Shown here piece after piece: positions 35,612-43,498 of a stretch of DNA of 64,000 nucleotides. Position 1 is the stretch's first letter; every line of letters begins with the position of its first letter. Position numbers and translations under genes: made by a program. The DNA comes from Seohaeicola zhoushanensis. GTDB taxonomy: Bacteria; Pseudomonadota; Alphaproteobacteria; Rhodobacterales; Rhodobacteraceae. The notes beneath the pieces are model-generated. The model was given only the letters and a program-made list of their open reading frames with translations, was not told where the DNA came from and did no database searches. The stretch covers positions 646,955-710,954 of the forward strand of contig NZ_BNCJ01000002.1 in assembly GCF_014656415.1 (NCBI RefSeq). The letters run 5' to 3'.

Positions 35612-36613
35612 GTGACGACTTCGCTGACCCGCCGTGGCCTGCTGGCCGCGTCGGTGGCGCTGGCCCTTGGCCCCGCCGCCGCATTTGCCCAGGACAAGGT
35701 GCAGATCCGCCTTTCGGCCGTGCAGTCCGAGACCGACCAGCGCTCGGTCGCGCTGCTCGAGAAATTCGCGCCCGGCGTGGCCGATTTCGCCAATTTCGAA
35801 ACCCATTGGAACGGCACCCTGTTCAAGCAGGGCACCGAGCTGGAAGCCATCGCGCGCGGCAACCTCGAAATGTCGATCACCTCGGCGCAGGAACTCGCGG
35901 TCTTCTTCCCCGAGTTCTCGATCTTCACCGCCGGCTACGTGCTGCAATCGGCCGACCACCAGGTGAAGGTCTTCAACGATCCGCTGTTCGACCCCTTCAA
36001 GCAAAAGGTCGAGGACGAGCTGGGCGTCAAGCTGCTGGCGCCGATGTATCTCGGCCGCCGCCAGGTCAACCTGCGCCAGTCGGCGGAAGAGAAGAAGGTG
36101 ATGACCCCGGCAGATCTCGCCGGCGTGAATCTGCGGATGCCCGGCACCGACGCCTGGCAGTTCCTCGGCAAGGCGCTGGGCGCCAGTCCGACGCCGATGG
36201 CCTTCACCGAGGTCTATACCGCGCTGCAGACCGGCGCCGTCGACGGGCAGGACAACCCGCTGCCGACGGTGGTGGACGCCAAGTTCTACGAAGTCACCAA
36301 GCAGATCGTGCTGACCTCGCACCTGGTCGACTGGAACTTCATCGCCTTCTCGAAGAAGGTCTATGACAGCCTGACGCCCGAGCAGCAGGAAAAGCTGACC
36401 GCCGCCGCCTGGGCCGCTGCCGACATGGGCCGGGCCAACCAGCTCAAGAAGGAAGACGAGTTGGTCGCCTTCCTGAAGGACAAGGGACTGGAGATCTACG
36501 AGCCCGACCTCGCCGCCTTCCGCAGCACCGTGCAGAAGGCCTATCTCGACAGCGAATACGCCAAGAGCTGGCCGGAAGGGCTGCTCGAGAAGGTGAACGC
36601 GCTCGGCAACTGA
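35612..36613 (+). CDS. TRAP transporter substrate-binding protein (DctP family), system 2
   Basis: A 333-aa binding protein. The start is GTG 35612, supported by a strong GGGAGG at 35600-35605; upstream in-frame ATG codons have no such site. The N-terminus TRRGLLAASVALALG ending AFA is a twin-arginine-like signal, unlike the Sec signal of system 1. The core has the DctP NLRMPGTDAW segment with the ligand-binding Arg, and GAVDGQDNPL. Ligand unknown; divergence from aroQ points to a quinate- or shikimate-like acid, while the MmgE/PrpD gene downstream may also be linked. Confidence 0.93.
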   Translation: MTTSLTRRGLLAASVALALGPAAAFAQDKVQIRLSAVQSETDQRSVALLEKFAPGVADFANFETHWNGTLFKQGTELEAIARGNLEMSITSAQELAVFFPEFSIFTAGYVLQSADHQVKVFNDPLFDPFKQKVEDELGVKLLAPMYLGRRQVNLRQSAEEKKVMTPADLAGVNLRMPGTDAWQFLGKALGASPTPMAFTEVYTALQTGAVDGQDNPLPTVVDAKFYEVTKQIVLTSHLVDWNFIAFSKKVYDSLTPEQQEKLTAAAWAAADMGRANQLKKEDELVAFLKDKGLEIYEPDLAAFRSTVQKAYLDSEYAKSWPEGLLEKVNALGN

Positions 36614-36645
36614 GCTCTGGGCGCGCCTCGGGGGGAGGGGGAGCG

Positions 36646-37152
36646 ATGCACAAACTCCTGCGCTGGGGCGCGACCGGGGCAGAAGGCGTGGCGGCGGCGA
36701 TGCTCGCCGCCATGTTCGCCACCTTCCTGCTGCAGATCTTCTCTCGCTACGTGATGGTCCAGCCCTTCGGCTGGACCCTCGAACTCTGCCTCGTGCTGTG
36801 GATCTGGATCGTCTTCTTCGGCAATGCCTTCGTCGTGCGCGAGAGCGATCACGTCACTTTCGACATCCTCTATCTTGCGATGCCGCGCGGCATCCGCGCG
36901 ATTTTTGCGCTGATCTCGGCGGGCTGCATCGTGGTGGCGCTGGGCTGGTCGTTCTGGCCCACCTGGGACTGGATCGACTTCCTGCGGATCAAGAAAAGCG
37001 CCACGCTCAAGGTGCCGATGCGCACGATCTATTCGATCTACGCGCTGTTCCTGATCGTCGTGGTGCTGCGCTATGCCTGGGTCTTCCTCGACGTGCTGCG
37101 GCGCGGGCCGCCTGACCGCGCGCACGAGCCGGGCCACGAGGCCGATCCGTGA
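36646..37152 (+). CDS. TRAP transporter small permease (DctQ), system 2
   Basis: A 168-aa protein with four membrane helices, the standard DctQ size; GGAGGGGGAG precedes the ATG. The family segments FSRYVMVQPFGWTLELC and FFGNAFVVRESDHVTFDIL are present. It lies 32 bases after dctP and overlaps the large-permease start by four bases (GTGA), so the three are one operon. It shares little with the system 1 small permease, so the two are not a recent duplication. Confidence 0.92.
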   Translation: MHKLLRWGATGAEGVAAAMLAAMFATFLLQIFSRYVMVQPFGWTLELCLVLWIWIVFFGNAFVVRESDHVTFDILYLAMPRGIRAIFALISAGCIVVALGWSFWPTWDWIDFLRIKKSATLKVPMRTIYSIYALFLIVVVLRYAWVFLDVLRRGPPDRAHEPGHEADP

Positions 37153-38444
37153 GCGCGGCCTTCGCCACCTGCCTGGCCGTGCTCTTCGGGCTTGCCGCGC
37201 TGGGCACGCCGATCGGCTATGCCATCCTGGTGGGGGCCATCGCCTACCTGACCGTCTCGGGCCAGGACGTGGCGCTGGCGGGCGAGCAGATCCTGGCCGG
37301 GCTCTTCGACAGTTTCGTGCTGCTGGCGGTGCCGCTGTTCATCGTCGCGGCCAATATCATGAATGCGGGCACCATTTCCGAGCGGCTGCTGCAGTTCTGC
37401 GTTGCCACGGTGGGCCGGTTCCGCGGCGGGCTGGGCCATGTGAACGTGGTGGCCTCGCTGATCTTCTCGGGCATGTCCGGCTCGGCGGTGGCGGATGCGG
37501 CGGGGATCGGGCGGATCATCATCGAGATGATGACCAGGTCGGGCCAGTATACGCGGGGCTACGCGGCGGCGATCACCGCGGCCTCGGCGACCATCGGGCC
37601 GATCATCCCGCCCTCGATCCCGATGGTGCTCTACGCGCTGGTCTCGAACACCTCGATCGGCTTCCTGTTCCTGGGGGGCATCGTGCCGGGCCTGCTGATG
37701 GGCCTGGTGCTGATGGCGATGAATTCATGGATCTCGCACCGGCGCGGTTTTGCGATGGAGACGCCGGTGCCGCTGCGCGAGCTGCCCCGCCATACGGCGA
37801 ATGCCTTCCCGGCGTTGCTGATGCCGGCGATCCTGCTCTACGGGATCTATGGCGGGGTCACCACCCCGACCGAGGCGGCGGCGGTGGCGGCGGCCTATGC
37901 GCTGGTGCTGGCGGGGCTGTTCTACCGGGCGCTTTCGCTGGGCGCGCTCTACCGGATCTTCGTCGAGAGCGCGCGCTCCTCGGCGGCGGTGGGGCTGGTG
38001 ATCGGCGGGGCGCTGATCCTGAACTACGTGGTCGCGGCCGAGAATATCCCGAACCTGATCGCGGCGCGGCTGGTGGGGCTGGACGTGCCGCCGCTGGTCT
38101 TCCTGCTGGGCGTCAACCTGCTGTTCCTGCTGCTGGGCTGCGTGCTGGATGCGACGACCATTATCCTCGTCATCATCCCGCTGTTCCTGCCCACCACGCG
38201 CGAGCTGGGGATCGACCTCGTGCATTTCGGGGTGGTGGCGGTGGTGAACTGCATGATCGGGCTCATCACGCCGCCCTACGGGATCCTGCTCTTCGTCATC
38301 AACGCGGTGACGCGGATCCCGCTGAGCGAGATCATCCGTGAGACCTGGGGGTTCCTTGCGGTGCTGGTTCTGGCGCTGCTGGTGATGATCCTGGTGCCCG
38401 ATACCGTGCTCTTCCTGCCGCGCCTGTTCGGCTATGCCGGATAG
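37149..38444 (+). CDS. TRAP transporter large permease (DctM), system 2
   Basis: A 431-aa protein starting with GTG 37149, which overlaps the small-permease stop. Eleven to twelve membrane helices are visible with the DctM segments SLIFSGMSGSAVADAAGIG, IGPIIPPSIPMVLYA and the second-half GLITPPYGILLFV. Sodium-coupled uptake of the DctP ligand is the family function. A 300-base intergenic region with four perfect hairpins follows. Confidence 0.94.
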   Translation: MSAAFATCLAVLFGLAALGTPIGYAILVGAIAYLTVSGQDVALAGEQILAGLFDSFVLLAVPLFIVAANIMNAGTISERLLQFCVATVGRFRGGLGHVNVVASLIFSGMSGSAVADAAGIGRIIIEMMTRSGQYTRGYAAAITAASATIGPIIPPSIPMVLYALVSNTSIGFLFLGGIVPGLLMGLVLMAMNSWISHRRGFAMETPVPLRELPRHTANAFPALLMPAILLYGIYGGVTTPTEAAAVAAAYALVLAGLFYRALSLGALYRIFVESARSSAAVGLVIGGALILNYVVAAENIPNLIAARLVGLDVPPLVFLLGVNLLFLLLGCVLDATTIILVIIPLFLPTTRELGIDLVHFGVVAVVNCMIGLITPPYGILLFVINAVTRIPLSEIIRETWGFLAVLVLALLVMILVPDTVLFLPRLFGYAG

Positions 38445-38524
38445 CGTCCCAGCTGGGACGCTTCCCAAGTTATTGAATTCACGATCACTTTCCCAAGTGA
38501 CTTTCCGGGACACCACGGAGGGCC

Positions 38525-38568
38525 CGTTTTCCGTCGCGGAAAACGTCCGAAATCCTGCGAGGATTTCG
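38525..38568. repeat. Double-hairpin element, copy A
   Basis: Two perfect hairpins two bases apart. CGTTTTCCG (38525-38533) with 38537-38545, loop TCG; CGAAATCCT (38548-38556) with 38560-38568, loop GCG. Confidence 0.85.
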
Positions 38569-38589
38569 GTTCCACCGGTCGAGGGGAGA

Positions 38590-38637
38590 GGCGTTTTCCG
38601 CGACGGAAAACGCCGCGAAATCCTCGCAGGATTTCGC
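38590..38637. repeat. Double-hairpin element, copy B with complementary loops
   Basis: GGCGTTTTCCG (38590-38600) with 38604-38614, loop CGA; GCGAAATCCT (38615-38624) with 38628-38637, loop CGC. Each hairpin is the exact reverse complement of its counterpart in copy A, but the order of the two hairpins is the same. Confidence 0.85.
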
Positions 38638-38747
38638 TGCGTGCGGCAATTGACGGTTTCGGTGCTGTCCGGTGTCGCGAACGGCGCATTCAGCCGGGAC
38701 CGGGCGCCGCTACTCTGGAGCGGACGAGTCGAGAGCCGGAGGGCGCA

Positions 38748-40106
38748 ATGAAGGACATTTCCGGGACCGGGATGCTGGAGCGGGTGCAGGAGTTCGTGCT
38801 GGAGCGCAGCGCCGCCGGGATCCCCGAGGCGGTGCTGCGGCGGGCGGGATTCCTGCTGCTCGATACGCTGGGGATCTGCGCCGCCGCCTCGCCGATGGAG
38901 GCGGGACGGATCGGACGGCAGACCGCGGCGATGCTCTATGGCGCGGGCGCGCCCGAGATGGCGGCGCGGATGCTCTTCGACGGGCGGCAGGTGAGCCTCG
39001 CGGGCGCGGTCTTCGCGGCTGCGACGCAGCTCGACAACCTCGACGGGCATGACGGCTACAACCCGACCAAGGGCCATATCGGCGTGGTCACGGTGCCGAC
39101 GCTGGCGGCGCTGGCCGAGGCGCGGCCCGAGCTGACGGGCCCCGAGGCGCTCGCGGCCCTGGTGGTCGGCTACGAGGTGGCCGGGCGCGCCGGGATCGCG
39201 CTGCACGCCACTGTCAGCGACTATCACACCTCCGGGGCCTGGAACGCGCTGGGCGTGGCGGCGATGGCGGCGCGGCTGCGCGGCCAGAGCCGGGCGCAGC
39301 TGCGCGAGGCGCTGGGCATCGCCGAATACCACGGCCCGCGCAGCCAGATGATGCGCGAGATCGCGACTCCGACCATGCTCCACGACGGCTCGGGCTGGGG
39401 CGCGCTGGCGGGCATGTCGGCGGCCCTGATGGCCGAGCAGGGCTTCACCGGCGCCCCCGCGATCACCATCGAGGCACCCGAGGCGGCGGCCTTCTGGCAG
39501 GACCTCGGCCAGTTCTGGCAGGTGGAGCAGCAGTATATCAAACCCTATCCGACCTGCCGCTGGGCCCATGCCGCCGTCGATGCAGTGCGCGAGCTTTGCA
39601 AGGCCAATGCCGCCAGCGCCGGGGATGTGGCCGAGGTGCGCATCCGCAGCTTCGACTATGCGCTTGCGCTCTGGCCGGGGATGCCCGAGACCACGTCCAA
39701 GGCGCAATACGCCCTGCCGTTCCCGGTGGCGGTGATGATCGTGCATGGGCGGATCGGGCTGGAACATGTCTCGGGCGCGGGGCTGTCGGACCCGGAGGTC
39801 GCGCGGCTGGTGGGGCGCACCCGGCTGATCCCCGAGCCGCGCCACGAGGCGCGCTACCCGGAAGGGCGCTGGGCCGATGTCGAGCTGGAACTGACCGACG
39901 GGCGCGTGCTGGCCTCGGGCGATACCCATGCGCGGGGCGGGCCGGAGCGGCCTTTCACCGAGGCCGATATCATCGACAAATACATGGAGTTCGCGACCCC
40001 GGCGCTGGGTGCGGCGCGGGCGTCAGGGCTGCGCGATGCGGTCCTCGGGCTGGCGGGCGGCGCCCCCTTCGCCGAGGTGGCGCGCCACCTCTACGCGCCA
40101 CTCTAG
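38748..40106 (+). CDS. MmgE/PrpD-family protein
   Basis: A 452-aa protein of the MmgE/PrpD fold, which includes 2-methylcitrate dehydratase, cis-aconitate decarboxylase and iminodisuccinate epimerase. Diagnostic segments are LLDTLGICAAA at the start, the DGHDGYNPTKGHIG block with its substrate-binding Asp/His, and the YIKPYPTCRWAHAAVDA helix. These enzymes dehydrate or isomerise tricarboxylate-like acids in the cytoplasm. It follows TRAP system 2 on the same strand after the hairpin region and converges with the LLM gene with a four-base overlap of stops. Its substrate may be a product of the LLM pathway or the TRAP solute; this is inference. Confidence 0.88.
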   Translation: MKDISGTGMLERVQEFVLERSAAGIPEAVLRRAGFLLLDTLGICAAASPMEAGRIGRQTAAMLYGAGAPEMAARMLFDGRQVSLAGAVFAAATQLDNLDGHDGYNPTKGHIGVVTVPTLAALAEARPELTGPEALAALVVGYEVAGRAGIALHATVSDYHTSGAWNALGVAAMAARLRGQSRAQLREALGIAEYHGPRSQMMREIATPTMLHDGSGWGALAGMSAALMAEQGFTGAPAITIEAPEAAAFWQDLGQFWQVEQQYIKPYPTCRWAHAAVDAVRELCKANAASAGDVAEVRIRSFDYALALWPGMPETTSKAQYALPFPVAVMIVHGRIGLEHVSGAGLSDPEVARLVGRTRLIPEPRHEARYPEGRWADVELELTDGRVLASGDTHARGGPERPFTEADIIDKYMEFATPALGAARASGLRDAVLGLAGGAPFAEVARHLYAPL

Positions 40107-41137
40107 CCAAAGGCCGGCATCACCTCGTCGATGAAGCGGGCGAGCGAGGCCCGCTTGCGCTCGATGCTCATGCCGCTGTCGATCCAGAGCGAGAATTCGT
40201 CATAGCCGAGGTCCTCGTAGGCCTTGATCCGGTCGATCACCTGCCGCGCCGTGCCGATGGTCAGGTCGCGCATCAGGTTTTCCGGCGCATAGAGCGGGTT
40301 GGCGGCGATCTCGGCCTCGGAAAGCGTCTCGATCAGCCCCTGCGACACCGGGCGCTTGTTCTGGAACCAGGCGCCGAAATAGGCGTAGTAGCGCGACAGT
40401 TCCCGCGCGGCGCGGTCGAGGTCGGCCTCGTCGGCGCCGACATAGGCGTGGTGCAGCAGCATTATCCTGGGGCGCGGGCCGGAATGGCTGGCGCAGGCGG
40501 CGTTGAAGCGGTCCATCAGCGAGCGGATCTCCTCCATGCCCATCCAGAGCGGCGTGACCTGGATGTTGAAACCGTTGTGCACGCCGAATTCGTGGCTGTT
40601 GGGATCGCGCGCGGCGATCCAGATCGGCGGTCCGCCGGGCTGCACGGGCTTGGGCGCGCTGGTGGTGGCGGGGAAGCTGTAGAACTCGCCCTCATGGGCG
40701 CAGTCGCCAGCCCAGAGCCGGCGCAGCAGGGGCGCGGATTCGCGCATCCTCTGGCCGGCCTGCCAGGGATCGAGGCCGGGCATCAGGCGTTCGTATTCAT
40801 AGGAATAGGCGCCGCGCGCGATGCCGATCTCGATCCGCCCGCCGGTCATCAGGTCGGCGGCGGCCGCCTCGCCGGCGAGCTTGATCGGGTGCCAGAAGGG
40901 CGCGATCACCGTGCCGGTGCCCAGGCGCAGGTTCTTCGTGTGGTGGGCGATATCGACCAGCGACAGGAAGGGGTTTGGGGCGATGGTGAATTCCATGCCG
41001 TGGTGCTCGCCGGTCCAGACCGCGCGCATCCCGCCCTCGTCGGCCATGCGGCAGAGACCGAGGAAATCTTCGTAGAGCTTCTCGTGCGGTTCCTCGGGCG
41101 TCAGGCGTTCCATATGCGCGAAGAGCGAGAAGTCCAT
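40103..41137 (-). CDS. LLM-class flavin-dependent monooxygenase (luciferase-like)
   Basis: A 344-aa bacterial-luciferase-fold protein. Family segments: WTGEHHGMEF, LRLGTGTVIAPFWHPIKLAGE, LMTGGRIEIGIARGAYSYEYERL, and GPPIWIAARDPNS. LLM oxygenases of this kind use reduced FMN supplied by a separate reductase, and the flavin reductase gene lies three bases upstream. Together they form a two-component monooxygenase. The other two operon genes encode an alpha/beta hydrolase and an AA_synth-family protein, so the substrate may be an amide, ester or N-heterocyclic compound. No substrate is known to me for this gene set. Confidence 0.88.
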   Translation of the reverse strand: MDFSLFAHMERLTPEEPHEKLYEDFLGLCRMADEGGMRAVWTGEHHGMEFTIAPNPFLSLVDIAHHTKNLRLGTGTVIAPFWHPIKLAGEAAAADLMTGGRIEIGIARGAYSYEYERLMPGLDPWQAGQRMRESAPLLRRLWAGDCAHEGEFYSFPATTSAPKPVQPGGPPIWIAARDPNSHEFGVHNGFNIQVTPLWMGMEEIRSLMDRFNAACASHSGPRPRIMLLHHAYVGADEADLDRAARELSRYYAYFGAWFQNKRPVSQGLIETLSEAEIAANPLYAPENLMRDLTIGTARQVIDRIKAYEDLGYDEFSLWIDSGMSIERKRASLARFIDEVMPAFG

Positions 41138-41140
41138 GTT

Positions 41141-42061
41141 TCAGGGCCTTTCCGGGTGGCTGTGGATGTCGCCCGCCTCGGTGTCGCCGAGGTAGAGCGT
41201 GAAGGCGCGGCTGGCGGCTTCCTCGGCGAAACGGGCGAGCATCCGGGCGGTGGCGGGCGTGGCGAAGCGGGCACCGGCGAGATCGGCGATCGGCACCGCA
41301 TCAAATCCCGGCAGGGTGGGGCCGGGGGCGGCGGTGGCCAGCAGGTAGGCGTAATGGGTGCCGGACCGGGTGTCGTCGTAGACCGAGTAGACCTGACCGA
41401 GCCGGGCATCGAGGCCGCGGCGGGCGAGATCGGCGGCGAGGCTCTTGCGCAGCGCCGAATGGTCGGTCAGGCAGGTTTCCGGCAGGGCATAGCCCTTGGG
41501 CGTGGGTTCCAGCAGGACGGTGCCCTCGCGCTCGACAATCGCGCCGCAGATATTGGTGCGGGCAGGGTCGCGGGCCTCGCGTTCCAGCCCCAGCGAGAAA
41601 TACTGCCCGCCGAGGTAGCCGAGGCCGGGGCGGTCGGACTGGCGCAGGGCGGTGACCTCGCCGATGAGGATGATGTGGTCGCCGGCCTCGACGCGGGCGT
41701 GGGTGGTGCAGGAGAACTGCGCCACCGCGCCGTCGATCAGCGGGATGCCCTGGGCGTCGGGGGTCCAGGGCGTGCGGGCGAAACGGTCGCCCTTGTAGCT
41801 GGCGAAGGTGTTGGAGATGCCTTCCTGCCCCTCGGCGAGGATGCTGACGGCAAAGCGGTCGCAGGCGGCGAAGACCGGGAAGGTCGAGAGGAACCGGCCG
41901 GGGCAGACCGAGAGCAGCGGCGGATCGAGCGAGACGGAGGAGAAGGAATTGGCGGTGAAGCCGGCCGGCTTGCCGTCGGCGTCGAGGCTGGTGACGATGG
42001 TGACCCCGGTCATGAAGCGCCCGAAGGCGCTGCGCAACTCGCGGGGGTCGGGGGCGGTCAT
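41141..42061 (-). CDS. Flavin reductase domain protein with C-terminal extension
   Basis: A 306-aa protein, about twice the usual 160-170 aa. Residues 1 to about 155 are the HpaC/FlaRed domain: RSAFGRFMTGVTIVTS, GFTANSFSSVSLDPPLLSVC and the GDHIILIGEV strand. It reduces FMN or FAD with NAD(P)H for the LLM monooxygenase. Residues about 165-306 form an extra domain (ICGAIVEREGTVLLEP..., DHSALRKSLAADLARRG..., HYAYLLA) whose start resembles a nudix-like beta strand set; I cannot assign it. It overlaps the hydrolase by four bases. The extension may be regulatory or substrate binding. Confidence 0.85.
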   Translation of the reverse strand: MTAPDPRELRSAFGRFMTGVTIVTSLDADGKPAGFTANSFSSVSLDPPLLSVCPGRFLSTFPVFAACDRFAVSILAEGQEGISNTFASYKGDRFARTPWTPDAQGIPLIDGAVAQFSCTTHARVEAGDHIILIGEVTALRQSDRPGLGYLGGQYFSLGLEREARDPARTNICGAIVEREGTVLLEPTPKGYALPETCLTDHSALRKSLAADLARRGLDARLGQVYSVYDDTRSGTHYAYLLATAAPGPTLPGFDAVPIADLAGARFATPATARMLARFAEEAASRAFTLYLGDTEAGDIHSHPERP

Positions 42062-42834
42062 GGCAGGCAGTCCGCGGCGAGGTCGAGCAGGGCGGCGTTG
42101 ACCACATCGGGGTGGGTCATCGGCAGCATGTGCGCGGCGCCGGGCACCACCAGCGCCTGGCCCTGGGGCGCAAGCTCGGCCATGGCGCGGGACATGGCGG
42201 GGGTCGAGTTCGGCTCGGCCTCGCCGGTCATGAAGAGCGCCGGCACGGGGAGCGCGCGCAGGCTGGCGCTGGAGGGGCCGTCGGAGCGCGAGAAGACGGC
42301 ATAGGCGGCGCGATAGCCCTCGGGGTCGTTGCCGCGCAACCAGCTCTCGCAGGCGGCGCGTTCGGGGGACATCGCTTCGCCGAACCAGCGTTTCAGGGTC
42401 GGCGTGGGGTCGGCGATGGTCTGGCCATCCAGCGCTTCGGCGCGGGCGCGCACGGCGGCGCGGGCGCTGTCCGAGCGGCGGAAGACCGAGTTGAGCGCGG
42501 CAATCCCGTCGACCATGTCAGGGTAGCGCCCGGCGAGGTCGAGCGCGATCAGCGCGCCCATGGAATGGCCGACGACCAGCCCCGGTTCGTCGAGCAGCCG
42601 GGCCACCGCGTCGGTATAGGCGCCGAGCCGTTCGACGCCGACGGCGGGACTGCCACCGTGCCCCGGCAGGTCGGGGGCGACCACGCGATAGCGTGCGCTC
42701 AGCGCGTCGATCTGCGCGTTCCAGGCTTCGGCGCGCAGGCCGACTCCGTGCAGCAGCAGCACCAGCGGGCCTTCGCCCGCCGTGATCGCCGCCAGTCCGC
42801 CGAGGTTACACCGCGGCCGGGTTGTCCAGGTCAT
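42058..42834 (-). CDS. Alpha/beta-fold hydrolase
   Basis: A 258-aa hydrolase. The oxyanion motif LLLHGVGLRAEAW is near residue 28, the nucleophile elbow GHSMGAL carries the catalytic Ser near residue 94, and the histidine is in GAAHMLPMTHP near the end. The acid position lies in FMTGEAEPNSTP, where many relatives have Asp. It probably cleaves an ester, amide or C-C bond in the product or substrate of the LLM monooxygenase. It overlaps the flavin reductase by four bases and the AA_synth gene by 29 bases, so all four are one operon. Confidence 0.87.
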   Translation of the reverse strand: MTWTTRPRCNLGGLAAITAGEGPLVLLLHGVGLRAEAWNAQIDALSARYRVVAPDLPGHGGSPAVGVERLGAYTDAVARLLDEPGLVVGHSMGALIALDLAGRYPDMVDGIAALNSVFRRSDSARAAVRARAEALDGQTIADPTPTLKRWFGEAMSPERAACESWLRGNDPEGYRAAYAVFSRSDGPSSASLRALPVPALFMTGEAEPNSTPAMSRAMAELAPQGQALVVPGAAHMLPMTHPDVVNAALLDLAADCLP

Positions 42835-43405
42835 GCCCGAGGTCCTTCAAGTCCTGATAGCGGTCGCCGATGCGGTGATGCGGGCGACCCGTGGTCGCCG
42901 CCCCCAGCGCGACGACGATCTCGTCGGCGCGGGGCGCATCCGGAATGGCGAACTGGATGGTGAGATAATGCGAGCGGCGGCCCGCGTCGTTCTTGTCCAT
43001 CAACGGGATCATCACCGGCGCATTGGCCGGTCCGCGCGTGTTGGTGAACGAGAGATAGGATTTCGCCCCCACCGCCTGGCGGTAGAAATTGCCGAAGCGC
43101 AGCGTGTGGATCAGACCCGAGGCATGTTCCACCTCGCCGTCAAGCCCGACGACGGCGGCCTTGCCATAGGCCTCGATCGCCCCGCCGCCGCCGGCAAGCG
43201 ATAGCATCCGGTTGGTCAGCAACTCGCCGAGCACCGGGCCATAGGCCATGATCTCGGGTTTCAGATCCTCGACATAGCGGCCGGCCCAGGGGTTTCGCAC
43301 CACGGCAGCCACGGCGAACATGCGCCAAGGCGTGGCCGCCTTGCGAAAGCCTTCGACCAGGGTTTCCTCGTCATAGCTGACGATCTTGCGGATCTCGGGT
43401 TCCAT
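42806..43405 (-). CDS. AA_synth-family protein (DUF1185)
   Basis: A 199-aa protein of the so-called amino acid synthesis family (PF06684), recognisable by the start IRKIVSYDEETLVEG, the AVVRNPWAGRYVEDL block and the GEVEHASGLIHTLRFGNFYR core ending in a HHRIGDRYQDL segment. ATG 43405 is used; a GTG one codon earlier is less likely. The family's biochemical role is not established despite its name, but it recurs beside hydrolases and flavin monooxygenases in alphaproteobacteria. It is the first gene of the four-gene LLM operon; a hairpin (43427-43442) separates it from the regulator gene. Confidence 0.85.
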   Translation of the reverse strand: MEPEIRKIVSYDEETLVEGFRKAATPWRMFAVAAVVRNPWAGRYVEDLKPEIMAYGPVLGELLTNRMLSLAGGGGAIEAYGKAAVVGLDGEVEHASGLIHTLRFGNFYRQAVGAKSYLSFTNTRGPANAPVMIPLMDKNDAGRRSHYLTIQFAIPDAPRADEIVVALGAATTGRPHHRIGDRYQDLKDLGHDLDNPAAV

Positions 43406-43426
43406 CACTGCCTTGTTCGGAGCACC

Positions 43427-43442
43427 GGGCGGTGATCGCCCG
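43427..43442 (-). terminator. Short GC hairpin between the regulator gene and the AA_synth operon
   Basis: CGGGCG is followed after GTGAT by CGCCCG, in the 93-base gap behind the regulator gene. It is a possible weak terminator; no T tract is present. Confidence 0.4.
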
Positions 43443-43498
43443 TGTTACCGATAACTACCAAAGCGGCGCGCCCATTGACAGCCAATTAGCGACGTGGA

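Larger units (their letters stand above)
38445..38747. other. Intergenic region built of hairpins, about 300 bases
   Basis: No gene is seen. After the dctM stop come CCCAGCTGGG near 38449, then the four hairpins listed separately (38525-38637), then about 110 bases before the MmgE/PrpD start with GGAGGGCGCA as its ribosome site. Confidence 0.6.

Noticed and set aside
37725-39929. 734-codon minus-strand frame across dctM, the hairpin region and MmgE/PrpD
   Set aside because: Opposite two real genes and running through palindromic repeats; the composition is that of an antisense frame.
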